The notes under the pieces are model-generated. The model was not told the DNA's origin, searched no databases, and worked only from the letters and a program-made list of their open reading frames with translations. Positions 49,901 through 64,000 of a stretch of DNA of 64,000 nucleotides are shown here, piece by piece; position 1 is the first letter of the stretch; the number at the start of each line of letters is the position of its first letter. The translations under genes and the position numbers were made by a program. Source of the DNA: Litomosoides sigmodontis (Eukaryota > Nematoda > Chromadorea > Rhabditida > Onchocercidae); assembly GCA_963070105.1 (NCBI GenBank), contig OY718805.1, positions 4,522,001 to 4,586,000 on the forward strand, in the 5' to 3' direction.

Positions 49901-52860
49901 CAGATGTGGCACCGAACAAGTAATGCATGAAAAAGGAGTGTTTTTACCGATACAAATCGCGTACGATGTGTAAGTTCAGTTTCTCTGTGGAATATCATCT
50001 ACCTTTTATTTCCTTTCGTATTCGTTAACATTAACAATCCTTCTGTATAGTTTGTAGGTTCAAGATCAGATAACAGTGCCAAATTTTTTTCAACAATCTT
50101 TTGCAGGAACAGCGTTTCACCTTCACTACAAATGTTGCTAGAGAATTGTTTAAGAAGTGAAGTGGTTGAACATATTTGTCCTCGATGCAATGAGAAATTC
50201 GCTACTATGAGTCATGAGTTTCGCAGTCTTTCAAAGTAATTATATAAGTAACGTTACTAAGTGCATCAAGTTACCGTTACTAAGTGCTTTAAGTGTAGCT
50301 CTATAAGTTAAACGTTTTGTTACGGAGGTCTACCATAATTTTTTGCAGATTTGTTGTTCTTCAAAACAGTTGCAAGACAGTCCAGACTACGTAGAGATTA
50401 AGGACTTTTCTAAAGCGCTGAACCTTAAATGATTATTTTGCTGACATACACTGTTTTCTAGTACAGTTTATTCTTGATTATTGATTATATCAAAAAATAA
50501 CACATTTTAGGTGTTTGATCATCTTTTTGAAGCGTTATGATTTTAAGCAGTCAGCATCAAAAAGAGGACAAAGGAAATTGAAAGATGCAATCAGCCTTTC
50601 AATGTGCATTCATTTAGTTTCTTGTAACAGAAAACAATCTGAGCTTAAAAATTGCTTTAATAGTCTTCTTCCTATCAGCGATATTGTTAACGATGATCAA
50701 GTGTCTTTTGTGTTGGAAACACCTCCGAATGAACTAGTTTTAAGTAGTTCCAGTAGTTCAGATAATGTAAGTCTCTGCTACATTTGGAATTTTTGATTTG
50801 ATTCTGCTATTAATTTAAATATTCATTAGTCAAGGAATAAAGGTTGCCTTATAGACAGCAATTTTATATTAAAAGATGATGTGATTTGAAAGCATAAATT
50901 TCTAAATTGACAATTCTCACAAAAAAGCATGAGGTGACTGAAGCATTTATAGAACTTGTCATCTTTTTAGATAATAGAGGATGCCAGACAAGCTGCTCAG
51001 GAAGATGCATTGAAGACAATTCAAGAAATTGATGGTTTCGATGATGAAAAATTTTCAAAAAAAATAAAGCACTCCACAAAATCCTCAGTCATTGCATATG
51101 ATTCCACGACTAACGAGGTTTTTCTTGTGCCTTATAATTTTCCCTGATTCAACATCTGCATTTCCAATAACGAGTGAGCATCTTTCCTTGTTGAACATTC
51201 AGTTCGTACCATAACTTTTTTTTGCTATGAATCACTTACAAGCCATATAATTCTTTTTTTCACTTTGGTTTTATAATTTTTCCAGAGTTTGGACTATTTG
51301 ACGTTATTCTGCTTACCGAGACTAGATTTTTGTGAACGAAGTTGCGCTGAATTAAATATCCGCTGCCATTTTTCAACAGTTCGGTATATGTTTTGAGATT
51401 TTTTAGATTGCCTCACAAACTTTTTGTCTAAGTTAGGTTTAATGAAGCTTTCCAAATGAAGTAATTACACGAGGAGTGGATGTGTGGTCATATATTTTGC
51501 AGGCAGGAGCCGAAACCCCTTTTCTGTAAAAGCATACCTTCAAGCACTGCACCTATTGTAGCGGATGGCAACTGTCTCTTTCGTTCGATAGCGCTTTATT
51601 TATCAGGCAGCGATGAGGAGCATTCGGTCGTCAGGAAAAATGTAAGGAAAAGTGTAGTTGATCTTCTGTTTAAAATAATGCTTCTACATTTGTTATAAGT
51701 GATATATGATCGTTGCAATTTTAAGGTAGTAGAGTTTGAAGAGAAGTACGATGACGAGCTTCGCGAAGTGAATAACTTTTCGCTAGCTGACTGGAAGGAA
51801 CATATTAGGAAAATGACAAATGATGGCGAGTGGGCTACAGAAATCGAACTTCTTGCTCTTGCCGCTTTATTAGATGCCGACATTTGGACATTTTTGAATG
51901 GCAAATGGCTTCGGTATAGGCCACTATATACAGTTGGAAAGGATGGCATATCCCATAGTCAGTCCCTTTTTATTTTTCTTTTTTCTTCTAATGAAAGCGT
52001 TGAGAAATGTAAGTTCTATTAGGTTTTATGACGTTTTTTGAAAGATGGATGTGTAGTGAAGTTTTCTAGTAGATATATTATTTGGCATATTTGAAAATGG
52101 TATATCGTCCATAACAAATGCTTTTTGACTTTCCTCTATTGCTATATTAGCTCTGTTACTATAGAGTTGCCGATCCAAAAGTATGACGACAATGGAAAGG
52201 ATGCTATTTTTCTCATCAATGAAAATTTTCATTATAAACCAGTTTTTGACATTATTTCGGTATGTTTTTGAATGGCAACGCTGTTATTGATTCTCTTAAA
52301 AATTTCTTGTTCTTTAAATTTGAATGGCTTCTTTTTTAACTGTGAAGAGTTGTGTCAGTTTATCTAGCTCTTATTCATTCCCTAAGATGTCATTTTATTA
52401 ATATTTTTTTCCTATACATGCATCTTTTACAGAATGGTACGGTGCGCGATTATCACCTTGCTGCAGTTATTAGTCATAAAGGGATTGGTCCAAGTAACGG
52501 TTAGCACTCACTTGACAATTGCGAACGCTCCTCTGTTGTATTGAATAACTCTTGATTTAAGGGAACAGTGTACAAGATACTTTTCAAATAAAAATTTATG
52601 CTATACCTAGAATTACGTTATACTGTACATTCAGCAGCTAACGTAGAGAAATCAAATATAATGATGACGGTAGGCATTTAGGACATTATGTATGCGATGT
52701 GAAAAACCTAAACAGAAACATCTGGATGCATTTCGATGACAGTCACGTTGAAGAAAGGACAGAAGCAGAGGTTATTGCTGAATGTGCCGAAGATGGCTAC
52801 ATATTTTTTTATGTCGCTGGTATTTATCTTTCAAATATTCTTTCTTCTAAAGCAGTTTAA
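46914..52860 (+). CDS. USP37-like ubiquitin protease with an OTU domain inside its catalytic domain
   Basis: Seventeen exons join in phase: 46914-47067, 47337-47483, 47574-47739, 48042-48404, 48694-48813, 49063-49180, 49305-49465, 49904-49960, 50107-50235, 50511-50766, 50971-51117, 51286-51383, 51503-51641, 51726-51957, 52165-52259, 52433-52499 and 52682-52860, about 875 residues (human USP37 is 979). The first two exons resemble the PH-like N-terminal domain of the USP37 group. The USP Cys box is GFLNLGNSCYMNAVLQ, followed by DAQEFL, the zinc ribbon (CNRCG, ICPRCNE), the CLIIFLKRYDF motif, and finally the His box GHYVCDV with FDDSHV and YIFFYVAG. Between the LKRY block and the His box lies an OTU domain. 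The first intron would need a GC donor and is the least certain join. The USP part should cleave ubiquitin conjugates, probably in the nucleus or cytosol. Confidence 0.87.
51286..52259 (+). other. OTU cysteine-protease cassette within the USP gene
   Basis: Four exons (51286-51383, 51503-51641, 51726-51957, 52165-52259; 564 nt, 188 codons) enter and leave in phase 0. They encode an OTU fold: catalytic block VADGNCLFRSIA with Asp and Cys, the conserved middle segment DWKEHIRKMTNDGEWATEIE and LLALAALLDADIWTFL, and the terminal His block FLINENFHYKPV. The predicted Asp, Cys and His are all present. No start codon or stop codon marks it as a separate gene. Confidence 0.85.
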
Positions 52861-54248
52861 AATCTCAAGTGAGCTGTTGCCTTTATTTTCAAATTTCCTG
52901 TTCATTCTAATGCCTGTCATTTCAGAAAATTGAGCACAACATTCGACGAAAAATTGGCTTTTGTCATAAGATTTAAACAGTGTTAACTTAATCTGCTGCA
53001 CGTACACACACTTTTGATTGACGCAAGGGCATAGTTTAGTTTCACTCAATTTGAATACATATTGTCATGTACACTAAAAGAACTTAAAACACAGGGGTAA
53101 CTTGTTTTGCTAGTAATTAAGGTTGCTATGTGTATTAAATGTTCGAATATTATTTGTTAAATTCTAAGGACGTGAAAATTTTTTCTTGGTTGAATGAAAA
53201 ATGACTGCAAATTAACATAATGTATTGTATAAAACAATTGTGTTGCAGTCGTTTAGATGAACGGTATTTGTCTAGGTTGTTCGTTTGCCACATTATTGAT
53301 TTTCCTGTATTGAAAGCAAACTTTCAATGTTGCGACAACTGTGTACACAATTTTCTGGCCAAAGTGACCTGTTTGCTCACTAATTAACTTATCTCATTTA
53401 GTACTAATTTGTCAGCTGCTGTAGTTGATGTGTATGATTTACTTCTCGCTGCCAATAAAAGATATGTTATCTACTTTGCTTCCATGTCAGTTGTTCAATT
53501 TTAGCTCTTCGTGTTTTCGTCACCTCTTCATTTCCTGTCTGGCATGGTTTTTCTGTCGCCGCACTGCTATGACATTCTAGTCTGGCATTCAGTGCATTTA
53601 TTCCTCCAAGCTTCAAGCGAAGTTATTACTGTCCAAGTGACCCATAGGTCATAAAACAGTGGATGAGAGAAACAACCGCTCATGACCACTAACTAAAAGC
53701 AACTCTTCCCCTCAGATGTGAGAAAGCCTCCCACCCTTGCTTGCCACTCAAAACGGAATTTGGCAAACCATCTTCGAACCTGCGATGCAACACAATGGAA
53801 AAATCATGCACCCACCCTTGTTCCTTGGCGTTAGGAATGGGCGCAGTAGTTTGTTACTTGACCAGAGGTTAGGAGGTGCGTGCGTGTGGGGCGAGTGGAA
53901 CATAACGGCTATATATCTCGTAATGATAAAATTATAGATCAGATAGGCTTGAAACTGTTCATAAGATGCTGCGAACAACTTGACTTTTACTCATGGACTG
54001 AGGGATGCTCGGTTGTTTTATTCTAGCAGAAGAGTACATCGGAGTATTAGTTGCGATGAAACAGAGAAGTTTAAGTGATGCTGTGGTAAACTTAATAAAG
54101 GAGTGGGTTACAAGCAGTAGAGAATAAGATGAGAGATGCTTTATGAATCGAAACCACAGTGATGTAAAACCATTACATCACCGATGATTGGATTCTGTTT
54201 TCATATTGGGAAGATAATAGCAATGCATAGATTCAGATTCAAACTGTT
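52861..54248. other. Intergenic region
   Basis: Between the USP-OTU gene and asna-1, 1.4 kb, longer than the spacing usual within a nematode operon. An AATAAA near 53455 is seen. Open frames on both strands at 53737-53978 have no recognised domain. Confidence 0.55.
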
Positions 54249-56908
<2,660 letters not shown>

Positions 56909-57202
56909 CGATGTGATAAGTTGTTCTTTATTTTATAAGTATATTTGTTACTGTACTTATTGATTAACTTCGAATTTATACTAATCGCAGTGATAAAACT
57001 GTGCAATTTTGTGGGAAAGTTGTTGTGTACAACGGAAATGATTTAAAAAGTCAAAGTAATTTTTAAAAGAAAATTCTATTCTGACATACTTTGTTTTTCG
57101 TTGCTTTTGAAATTTTTGAACTTGAAAGAAATAAGTGTCTACTAATAGAGTCCTTCCCCCAAACATCATTATGAGTGAATCAATGGAAAACGACAGAAAT
57201 TC
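56909..57202. other. asna-1 3' flank
   Basis: AT-rich spacer between convergent features, with no other signal recognised. Confidence 0.5.
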
Positions 57203-57695
57203 TTAAATAGTATTTGTTGTTTTCCATATCCATGTTTTTTTAGTAAGTGGGAGGCGGTGAAAGTAACTTCGGACAGTGTTGTCAGTTTCCATTTTGCCAG
57301 TCTCACCTTGTTCTCCTGGTGGACCAGCATCTCCACGCACTCCAGATTCACAACTAGGCCCGTAGTACCTCGTGGACCTACCAGTTCCTTTGGTGACTTA
57401 CCATCGCCATCTGGTTTCCCTTGCGGGCCATAATCTCCTCGTGAACCGGCTCTTCCTTTGATATCTCTAGGGATATCTCTACACTAATTAAGTTACTCGG
57501 TTTTCCAGATGCACCCTTTAAACCGACTTTCCCCATATCGCCGACAGGACCTCTTGCTCCTTGGAGACCTGGTTGTCCATTTTCACCATCTGTGCTATTT
57601 CCGCCAGATGCTCCTTTTGGTCCTTTGGCTCCCTTAAGGCCACGTATACCTGGTGGTTCACGTCGACCTTACGGACAGGTAGCACAGAGATTCTC
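57203..57695 (-). pseudogene. Degenerate cuticle-collagen pseudogene
   Basis: On the minus strand, after a TTTAG acceptor at 57696, the frame reads ENLCATCP, then an in-frame TAA at 57669-57671, then GRREPPGIRGLKGAKG and further Gly-X-Y triplets to about 57500. This matches the CxxCP plus Gly-X-Y layout of nematode cuticle collagens. Gly-X-Y continues in a second frame (GRAGSRGDYGPQGK, about 57460-57365) and then in a third (SGVRGDAGPPGEQGETG, about 57340-57285), so at least two frameshifts are present. The triplet pattern is also broken by non-collagen insertions. The N-terminal membrane segment expected of cuticle collagens was not found upstream. A stop, several frameshifts and a missing 5' end argue for a dead copy rather than an assembly error. 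Confidence 0.8.
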
Positions 57696-59474
57696 CTAAA
57701 TGAACGAAATTTGCTTCCTATCCTTGAAAAATTCAATGCATGTAGTGAGCCCTGGTAGTGATAAGACGATTTTATTTACAATTATTTCAATCCCACATTA
57801 GCGTATTTGACAAAAAGATTTTATAAATTACCGTTTTATTTTTATTGATCAAGGCTGTAGCCATCTTGTTCTAATTCGGTATTGAAAATAGAAATTTTTA
57901 TTACCTTTGCTATTGGAACATTATTCTTGCATCCTGTCCGTTGTGGTCATGTGCGTCAGGTGTGCCTTTGAATAAGCGCCCAAATGAATTCACTACAAGA
58001 CAAAGTTCGGAAGGGATAAAACGAGGAAAACATGAGTAGAAGGCGGAAAGGGTCGGCAATCTCTCTCGCTTTGTCTCGAATTCCACGTGAAATTTATTGC
58101 ACATTCGGTGCCTGTCCATCAGTTCCGCAAATCGAATCAAAGAATATGCCTATTTGAAACAGAAAAAAATGATGAAAATTGGTCTTTTACATCTGCAAAA
58201 TAATTTTTTAAACAGGCAAGTGTGATAGATCCATCCGAATTTTCACTTCCCCTCTTTGTTTCACCAACCCTCAAATTGCAGTGATTGAATTGCTACTTCT
58301 TTTTCTAATTGATGGATTTTCAACAAATTTGAATATTTGAAATAGATTTAAATGAGATGTCGTTCTTCAGAAAATACAGATCTAAAGGGGAATTGTATGA
58401 TTTTTATAATTCATATTTCTATTAATTTGCATAATTCACAAAGCAATGAATCATTTTGTGTGGAAGTAACTTTGCTCATGATCAATTTTAGAGGTAGTGA
58501 ATTTATCACTTCAATAGTGCAGGTAGTCGAACTTAGCTTCTTTGTCTTACATACTTATAGAAGATAGCTTGCATGAAAGAGGAGGCTAAAAAGACTCTCC
58601 AATTCTCATTCCACACAAAGTTGCCGCTAAGAAATGAAATTTCAAATTGCTTTATGTGAAAGTGTGTCACAATGTATGGTCGTGAGGAAATGCAAGAAGC
58701 TATTATCAGTTCAGTGAACCTTTTACAGGTAGATAGATGGAAGGGTTCGTTGTTACTATTACAACATTTATCCTTTGTCATTTTTTTCTTCTTTATTCAA
58801 ATTCGTCGAATTATGTTAGGATTTAATCATCAACAGGTGAACAGTGGCAGATTTTAACTGACAACACTTTTGGGTGTTACGTTCTTGTGCGATCGAAAAT
58901 TGAAGCTGTTGAGAAATATTATTTCACACTTACGAAACGCTTGTTAGCTGCTTTTATTTTACTTGAGTAAAATTATGGGCTACGCTTTTTTAGGTTCCCT
59001 CTCTTCCGTCTTCTTATCCAATCAAGCCAATTCGAAGGCTAACAACAAGACGATCAATAATTCGAACTCTTGAATGAGCAAAATTTACCGATAAGATTAC
59101 TAACAGAATGGAAGTATGTCAAGTGTATTTTACGGACTGCAAAGAAATACTCGTTTGACTTGACAACAGTGAGTGCTTTGAGCGATCACAGTATGACAGT
59201 AATCTGAAGCAGTCTACGGCTCTCTCCAGGCGCTTTCTTTCCCGATAGCACCATTTTACAGCGGATTTCACGTCTTCCTACGTCCACTGCCTGCCATACA
59301 TGCTTTTCAATATCAGTTAATAAGTGAGCTTACAAGGCTTACTTTGATGAAGTACAATTAGTTGATGAAAATTAAGAAAAGCAGCGACCGAATAAAGGTG
59401 GAAGAATGAATGGCAATTTATTATTTCACGCAGAAAATTCGCAAATAAGGTATGTAAAGTGAAAGTTAGGAAAA
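57696..59474. other. Intergenic region
   Basis: The minus-strand open frame at 57910-58140 includes a stretch with weak Gly spacing but is not clearly collagen. Plus-strand frames at 58352-58567 and 58672-58857 are hydrophobic but unrecognised. No gene is supported. Confidence 0.45.
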
Positions 59475-61138
59475 TCACAGGTATTTACAGCAAATAGTAA
59501 GAACAATGTACGGTAGCCTGAAAGGCCCTTTTTCTGGAAAATGCTTTATCCGATAACTGTACTGGTGTTGGTCGTTGCGCCTGCAGATGTCAATCAGTGA
59601 AAACATTATGAAAACATTATAAGCTGCCAAACTGCTCAACAAGTGAAAGAGTGCGTGAAAGTACGGTGTTCCTGAAATATTCAAATATCAGTTAATTTGA
59701 TTATAAAGTTGGAAGTTTGAACAGCGAAAGAATCAATCGATCTTCACATAATCTTCCTCATCGTTTCGGTAAAGCGAAGTGCAAGCTGCTATTTCCACCT
59801 GTGTAGAAAAGCAATTCAATTCAATTTCTCCGTAATTTGTTTGAAAACACTTTCGTAAAAGAAACCCAAGAGGAGCCAGAAATCACAGAATACGCGATCA
59901 GATACCCAACAAATTGAAGCAGCAATCCATAGCGTCGATATTTTCCGTGGGAAACCGGTAATTTCAGGAATACCAGCGCTGCAACAACAATCGGTAAACT
60001 ACTTGAATATGTGCTGGTATGAGATTGAGGTTGAGTTCTTCAGTCTTGGCGAAATTCATCTTCAAAAGCGTGAATGAAGATGAACTTACTTAGCTGCTTC
60101 ATGATGAATGATAACAATACTCGGTATGGACCATAACATTAGCACCAATGCATTTAGTGACGGTTTCACGAAACAAAACGCGCTGACCACAACGGTCACT
60201 ACCGCTATGGCACAACGCACTCGACCACTGCAATTAACAGATAAGAACTTCAAAGCTGCTGATTTATGGTTTGAAAATGAAGCAATTTTCACGTGGATGA
60301 ATGAGGTAGTAGGTGCCCGTTATCTTCTCTGATCAAGCAAACATGGGATACATACATATATTTATGATATTGTTGTGGGTAAAAGCTGAAAACTGGAAAA
60401 TATGCAGCTAAGCATGTCATCAACAACCACAGTATGCTAATTTCATCAACCAGTTGACCTGAAATAGATAATGAACAGATAATGACGGATGTTTTTGCCG
60501 ACAAGAAATTATTACTGTTTGGTAGCTATTGTTAGCTTTTCAATTATCAACGAGAAATGACAAGTATCATTAATAAGTAAAACAAAATTCACCAAAAAGA
60601 TTGAGGGTAGCATGATAATAAGTGGATGCAATACCATTTACAGTGAGGAGGATATGAGGCATAATTACAAACCAATTAACAGTCTCAATGTACGGTCGTA
60701 TTAGCAGGACGTTCACCAGCGGTAGCATTATCAGTGGTAAATTCGTTATCTGAATTGCATTCAACTTACATAGCTTAGCTGAACTGCGGCTTTTTGTAAA
60801 AGTGAAATTAAACGAGTGAGAGGTGGGTCAATGGAAAAATATAATAGTTTGAGAGAGCACGCAATCTATTCACTCCCATCGAAAAATAAGATGACACATC
60901 TCTACAACAACTCTCTCTCCCACCTTGCTTACTTTCCTGCTGGCTAATGCGATAGATGAAAAAGTGAAGCTTAACTTTTCAGGCACAAATGCTTTAAGTT
61001 ATGCTTACCAAAAAATACGAGCAAGCAACTAACAGTGTTAGCGAACTCAGCAACCACTGAAATAATTTGATATTTGTAAGCACTCTCGCACCACGCATGT
61101 CCACTTTCATAGTCGAACCATCGATAATCCAATCGCAT
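59475..61138 (-). CDS. Alkaline ceramidase (ACER family)
   Basis: Six exons join in phase, 5' to 3': 61138-61034, 60749-60593, 60458-60352, 60247-60090, 59978-59866 and 59671-59475, giving 278 residues, the usual family length. The N-terminal calcium-site region reads YESGHAWCES, and VVAEFANT leads into ITNLPLIMLP. The active-site region has the Ser-x3-His arrangement in ASTYYHATL and the Asp in GQLVDEISILWL. A membrane segment and CWVSDRVFCDFW follow, then the second zinc pair His-x3-His in YFHALFHLL. About seven hydrophobic segments are present. The enzyme hydrolyses ceramide to sphingosine and fatty acid in ER/Golgi membranes. The ATG at 61138 is chosen because the next codons reach the WCES block without a further splice. 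The start of the 60247 exon relies on a TTGAAG acceptor and is the weakest join. Confidence 0.9.
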
Positions 61139-63400
61139 TTCAATTGCCGACCGATTAAAGGAATTTTCCGAAACCTAAACATTCACAGTTTGCTGGTTAG
61201 TGCTGCACATGTACCTCTTTCTTTATGCACGTTGAACATACAACTATCCAGTTCGACATTTTAGAAAAATTAAAATTATCTTCACCATCTCTGCATATCT
61301 ATCTATTCATTTAAAATACTTTAATTCATTGTCTTCTGAAGTTTCAACATAAGGTATTTTTGATGAAGCAGTACAACGGGTGCACATTTGGAGAAAACGA
61401 TCAACAGAAGGTGGAAAATTTGATAGTAAAAGCAAACTAAGCTGCGAACTATCCTAAATTTAAACACATTGGCATTATCATATACGTAATGAAGCAATTT
61501 TTAAACTCTAAATTTAAATTTTAAAAAGCTAGCAAATTGACTGCGAATTGTATTATTATATCAGGTGAGAAAAAAAAACAGCTGAAATAAGTCAACCGCA
61601 ACCAGCAGGATAGAATTCGAAGCAGTGAATTATTTAAATGAAATTAAAAAAATGCTAGACCTCTTCTTGAATGTTTTAGTTTTTAAATGTAAGAGGGGAA
61701 ATTAATTTGGATGATGTCAAAGAAGAATTAGCGATATCTTCTTATTTGTGAGCTCACATCGCTCTATTTGTTCTTCAAAATTCGATCTTGGTAGTTATGA
61801 TTTATGCAGTTTTAAAAATAAATTAATTGAAAAAATTGAAAGAAGTTTCTATGATAAGCAAGTTAAAATTTTTGTTTTTTTTTCGAAAATGATTTCGCTT
61901 AGTTCAATTAAGGAATTCACTGAAAGTCTACAAGCAATTTATTTTATTTGTCGTTGACATTAATAGCTGAACCTTCTTAATTGAGTGAAGTGATCGTCAT
62001 CACTCACATAGAATGAAACAACTTGATAGAGACAGTAAGTGAGTGCACGACCTGTTTGTCATATCGCTTATCGCTTCCTATAAAAGGCAACAATAATGAA
62101 AATTAAATAAATGTTATTTTTGAAATGAATTTGGAAGTGTCGCAAGCATATGAGTTTGGTACAACGACTGGAAGTGACGCGTGCGTAAGTGATGTTTATT
62201 TACACGGTGATGTCGGATCTGTGCTTTTTAGGCCAAGGATATGAAATGTTGTTAAAGGAGACGATGAATAAATGAAATGCCACTTCATCCATTCACTTTG
62301 CAAAAATATTGAGCAATTTTTAGATCTGTCAATATAAATAAAATTTATTAAAATTTCAGTCCTGTTTTACTTGCATTGTGTAGAAGAAGTTCATTCTGAG
62401 GAAGAAGAAATCTACAGGTCTGATTTTACTTGATTAATGATCATCCAACGTGATACACCTCACTGATATAATTTAAGGAATTTTAAAGCTTCAATTAGTA
62501 TTTCAACACACACTTCAAAGTGTCACTGTTACCCAATTACATCGCCAAAAGGAGGAGATCCTTATAAGATAAATTAGAGAAATTGGTCACTGAATGAAAT
62601 TTGGACCAGTTGCGCCCTGTTAATCGATATCATTGATATTTTGATCTGCAAAGCTTTCAGTTACTATAACTTATAACTCTTCCATTGCCGCTTAACAAAT
62701 TGAAAAGTTGCGATAAATACTTATGTAGGCAGGTACTCATCAGTTTGATATCCGAGCAACTAGCAATAGTAGAAATGTGAGAGTTCAATAAAATATTTTA
62801 GAAGGTTATTTCCACGATGAGTTACAAGCGTTCGACGAAAACTCCAGTGGTTGCGGAGGGGAAAAAATGGAAGGATAAACATCTACGCGCCGATATTTTC
62901 TTCTAAAAGTATTACACAGGGAACGGCGTCCGTTGATGTTGCTGTACTTCTGAACACTTCCTCAAATTTTTCACATTCTCTCAATATTTATTTAATCAAA
63001 ACATCGGCTCCAATAGACATTTGTTCCGTTCGGATGGACGAGTGACCGCCATCATGTTCGACAGTAAATTTAGTTCAGTATTTACACTGTTAACTTATTC
63101 TATCAATGAACCGAACCGGAATGATTGCTCCTGACGGCTAAAGTAGTCTTTCAGGTTGCCAGAATAGATTTGTCGTGAAAGAGGATTGGTAAGGAAGAGG
63201 ATGAGAAGAAGATGGACATTCATTAAGGTCACAAATAAGGATGTGAGTTCTCTGATGATGAAGTCATCTCCAGACACTGCTGCTGATTGCAGTGGAATCT
63301 ACAAAACTTGTTCTTCATCACTGACGCGCAAACATGTCATTTCACATAATCAATGTGCGCATTTGTCAAATGCAATTATGTGTTGGAAATTATTTCAGTT
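61139..63400. other. Intergenic region
   Basis: AT-rich; open frames such as 61748-61957 and 62851-63045 lack recognisable motifs. Nothing convincing was found. Confidence 0.5.
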
Positions 63401-63533
63401 GAAGATGAAAGCATTCGTAACCTCTGCAGGAAATTCAAATTCAACAATTTTAAATTTCCACTATCACAGCAAAAGTACATACACAAACTGGCAATTACAG
63501 CAGTTCACAAGTTATTACAGCAAACTGGGGAGA
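63401..63533 (+). CDS. Possible single exon of an unrecognised gene
   Basis: The segment is bounded by a good acceptor (ATTATTTCAG) and a possible donor (ATGACG|GTGATA). In one frame it reads a charged, helix-like peptide containing VEDESIRNLC, FPLSQQKYIHKLAIT and HKLLQQTGEMT. Composition is more protein-like than the surrounding frames, but no partner exons or family were identified. Confidence 0.25.
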
Positions 63534-64000
63534 TGACGGTGATAGCTAGAGGGAATAATCACAACGCTCAAACCTTATTACTGTTCTTTTTTTCGTTTGA
63601 ACAGAAATGCATGCATGAATGGTGGGAAGGGAGGGAGAGAGAGAGAGGGAGGGAAAGAGGAAATATTGCTGGTCACTGACTACTCAGCTATCTCAGCACC
63701 TTTTGCGTTATTGTCAAAAGCATTAGCATACTTTCGACCAATTTAGTTTGTCGCAAAGCGCAGATCTAGAGAATGTATTTAAATTTCAAACTTCAAACAA
63801 AACAGTTCATCTTCCGCAATTTGAAGACTAGTCGCTATCTTCAAAAGTTACTCGCCAGGCATTTCAATAAAGTTGCAAAAAGATCGAGCAAAAAGCTTAC
63901 TTAATTTACAGTAGTCTTACTTTACAGTAGTTTACTTACTGTAATCTGTTTGTGGTACGATGATGTCATGCATGAGTGTAGTAAGGTGCCAAAGAAAATA
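63534..64000. other. Terminal non-coding stretch
   Basis: Contains a GA-rich run at about 63629-63660 and short AT-rich sequence; nothing else was recognised before the window ends. Confidence 0.5.

Noticed and set aside
51480..52259. OTU domain as a separate gene nested beside the USP gene
   Set aside because: It has no convincing start or stop of its own, lies before the USP His box on the same strand, and all intron phases link it to the USP exons on both sides.
57910..58140. Minus-strand open frame as the collagen N-terminus
   Set aside because: It lacks the membrane segment and the usual N-terminal cuticle-collagen pattern; glycine spacing is weak.

Overview
The window is nuclear DNA of a nematode. 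It is AT-rich with many short AT-rich introns, and its genes are split into exons of about 80-360 nt. The homologues recognised are typical of nematodes: a bifunctional dTDP-sugar dehydratase/reductase of the RML-2 type, ASNA-1, a degenerate Gly-X-Y cuticle collagen, and an alkaline ceramidase. The species cannot be fixed from the sequence; a parasitic nematode is plausible but not shown. All gene models were built by hand from homology, splice sites and exon phase.

Layout. 1-7270: mostly non-coding, with a possible small Cys-rich secreted-protein gene on the minus strand (about 3910-5011). 7271-10474 (+): complete nine-exon Sec2-domain Rab exchange factor (Rabin3/GRAB family). 12091-16291 (+): twelve-exon RmlB-RmlD fusion enzyme (rml-2). 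17.3-19.13 kb (+): unrecognised multi-exon gene, probably extracellular. 19959-24006 (-): ten-exon BTB-BACK protein of the BTBD17 type, with one in-frame stop codon. 24-40 kb: gene-poor, holding a 24-bp minisatellite, long (AC)n and (AT)n tracts, a 278-bp-arm inverted repeat and a 102-bp tandem duplication. 40287-43205 (+): Gln-rich four-finger C2H2 protein. 46914-52860 (+): USP37-like deubiquitinase with a complete OTU domain inside its catalytic domain. 54249-56908 (+): asna-1. 57203-57695 (-): collagen pseudogene. 59475-61138 (-): complete alkaline ceramidase. 61.1-64 kb: little recognisable, one possible exon near 63.4 kb.

The main result is the deubiquitinase. Seventeen exons join in phase, placing an OTU cysteine-protease cassette (four exons, 188 codons, phase-0 introns on both sides) between the Cys-side half and the His box of a USP domain. 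Both active sites look complete, so the locus appears to encode one protein with two unrelated deubiquitinase active sites. Skipping the cassette would leave an ordinary USP in frame.

The genes do not form an operon; gaps are over 1 kb and strands alternate. Several introns here appear to begin with GC rather than GT, and the first intron of rml-2 is the clearest case.
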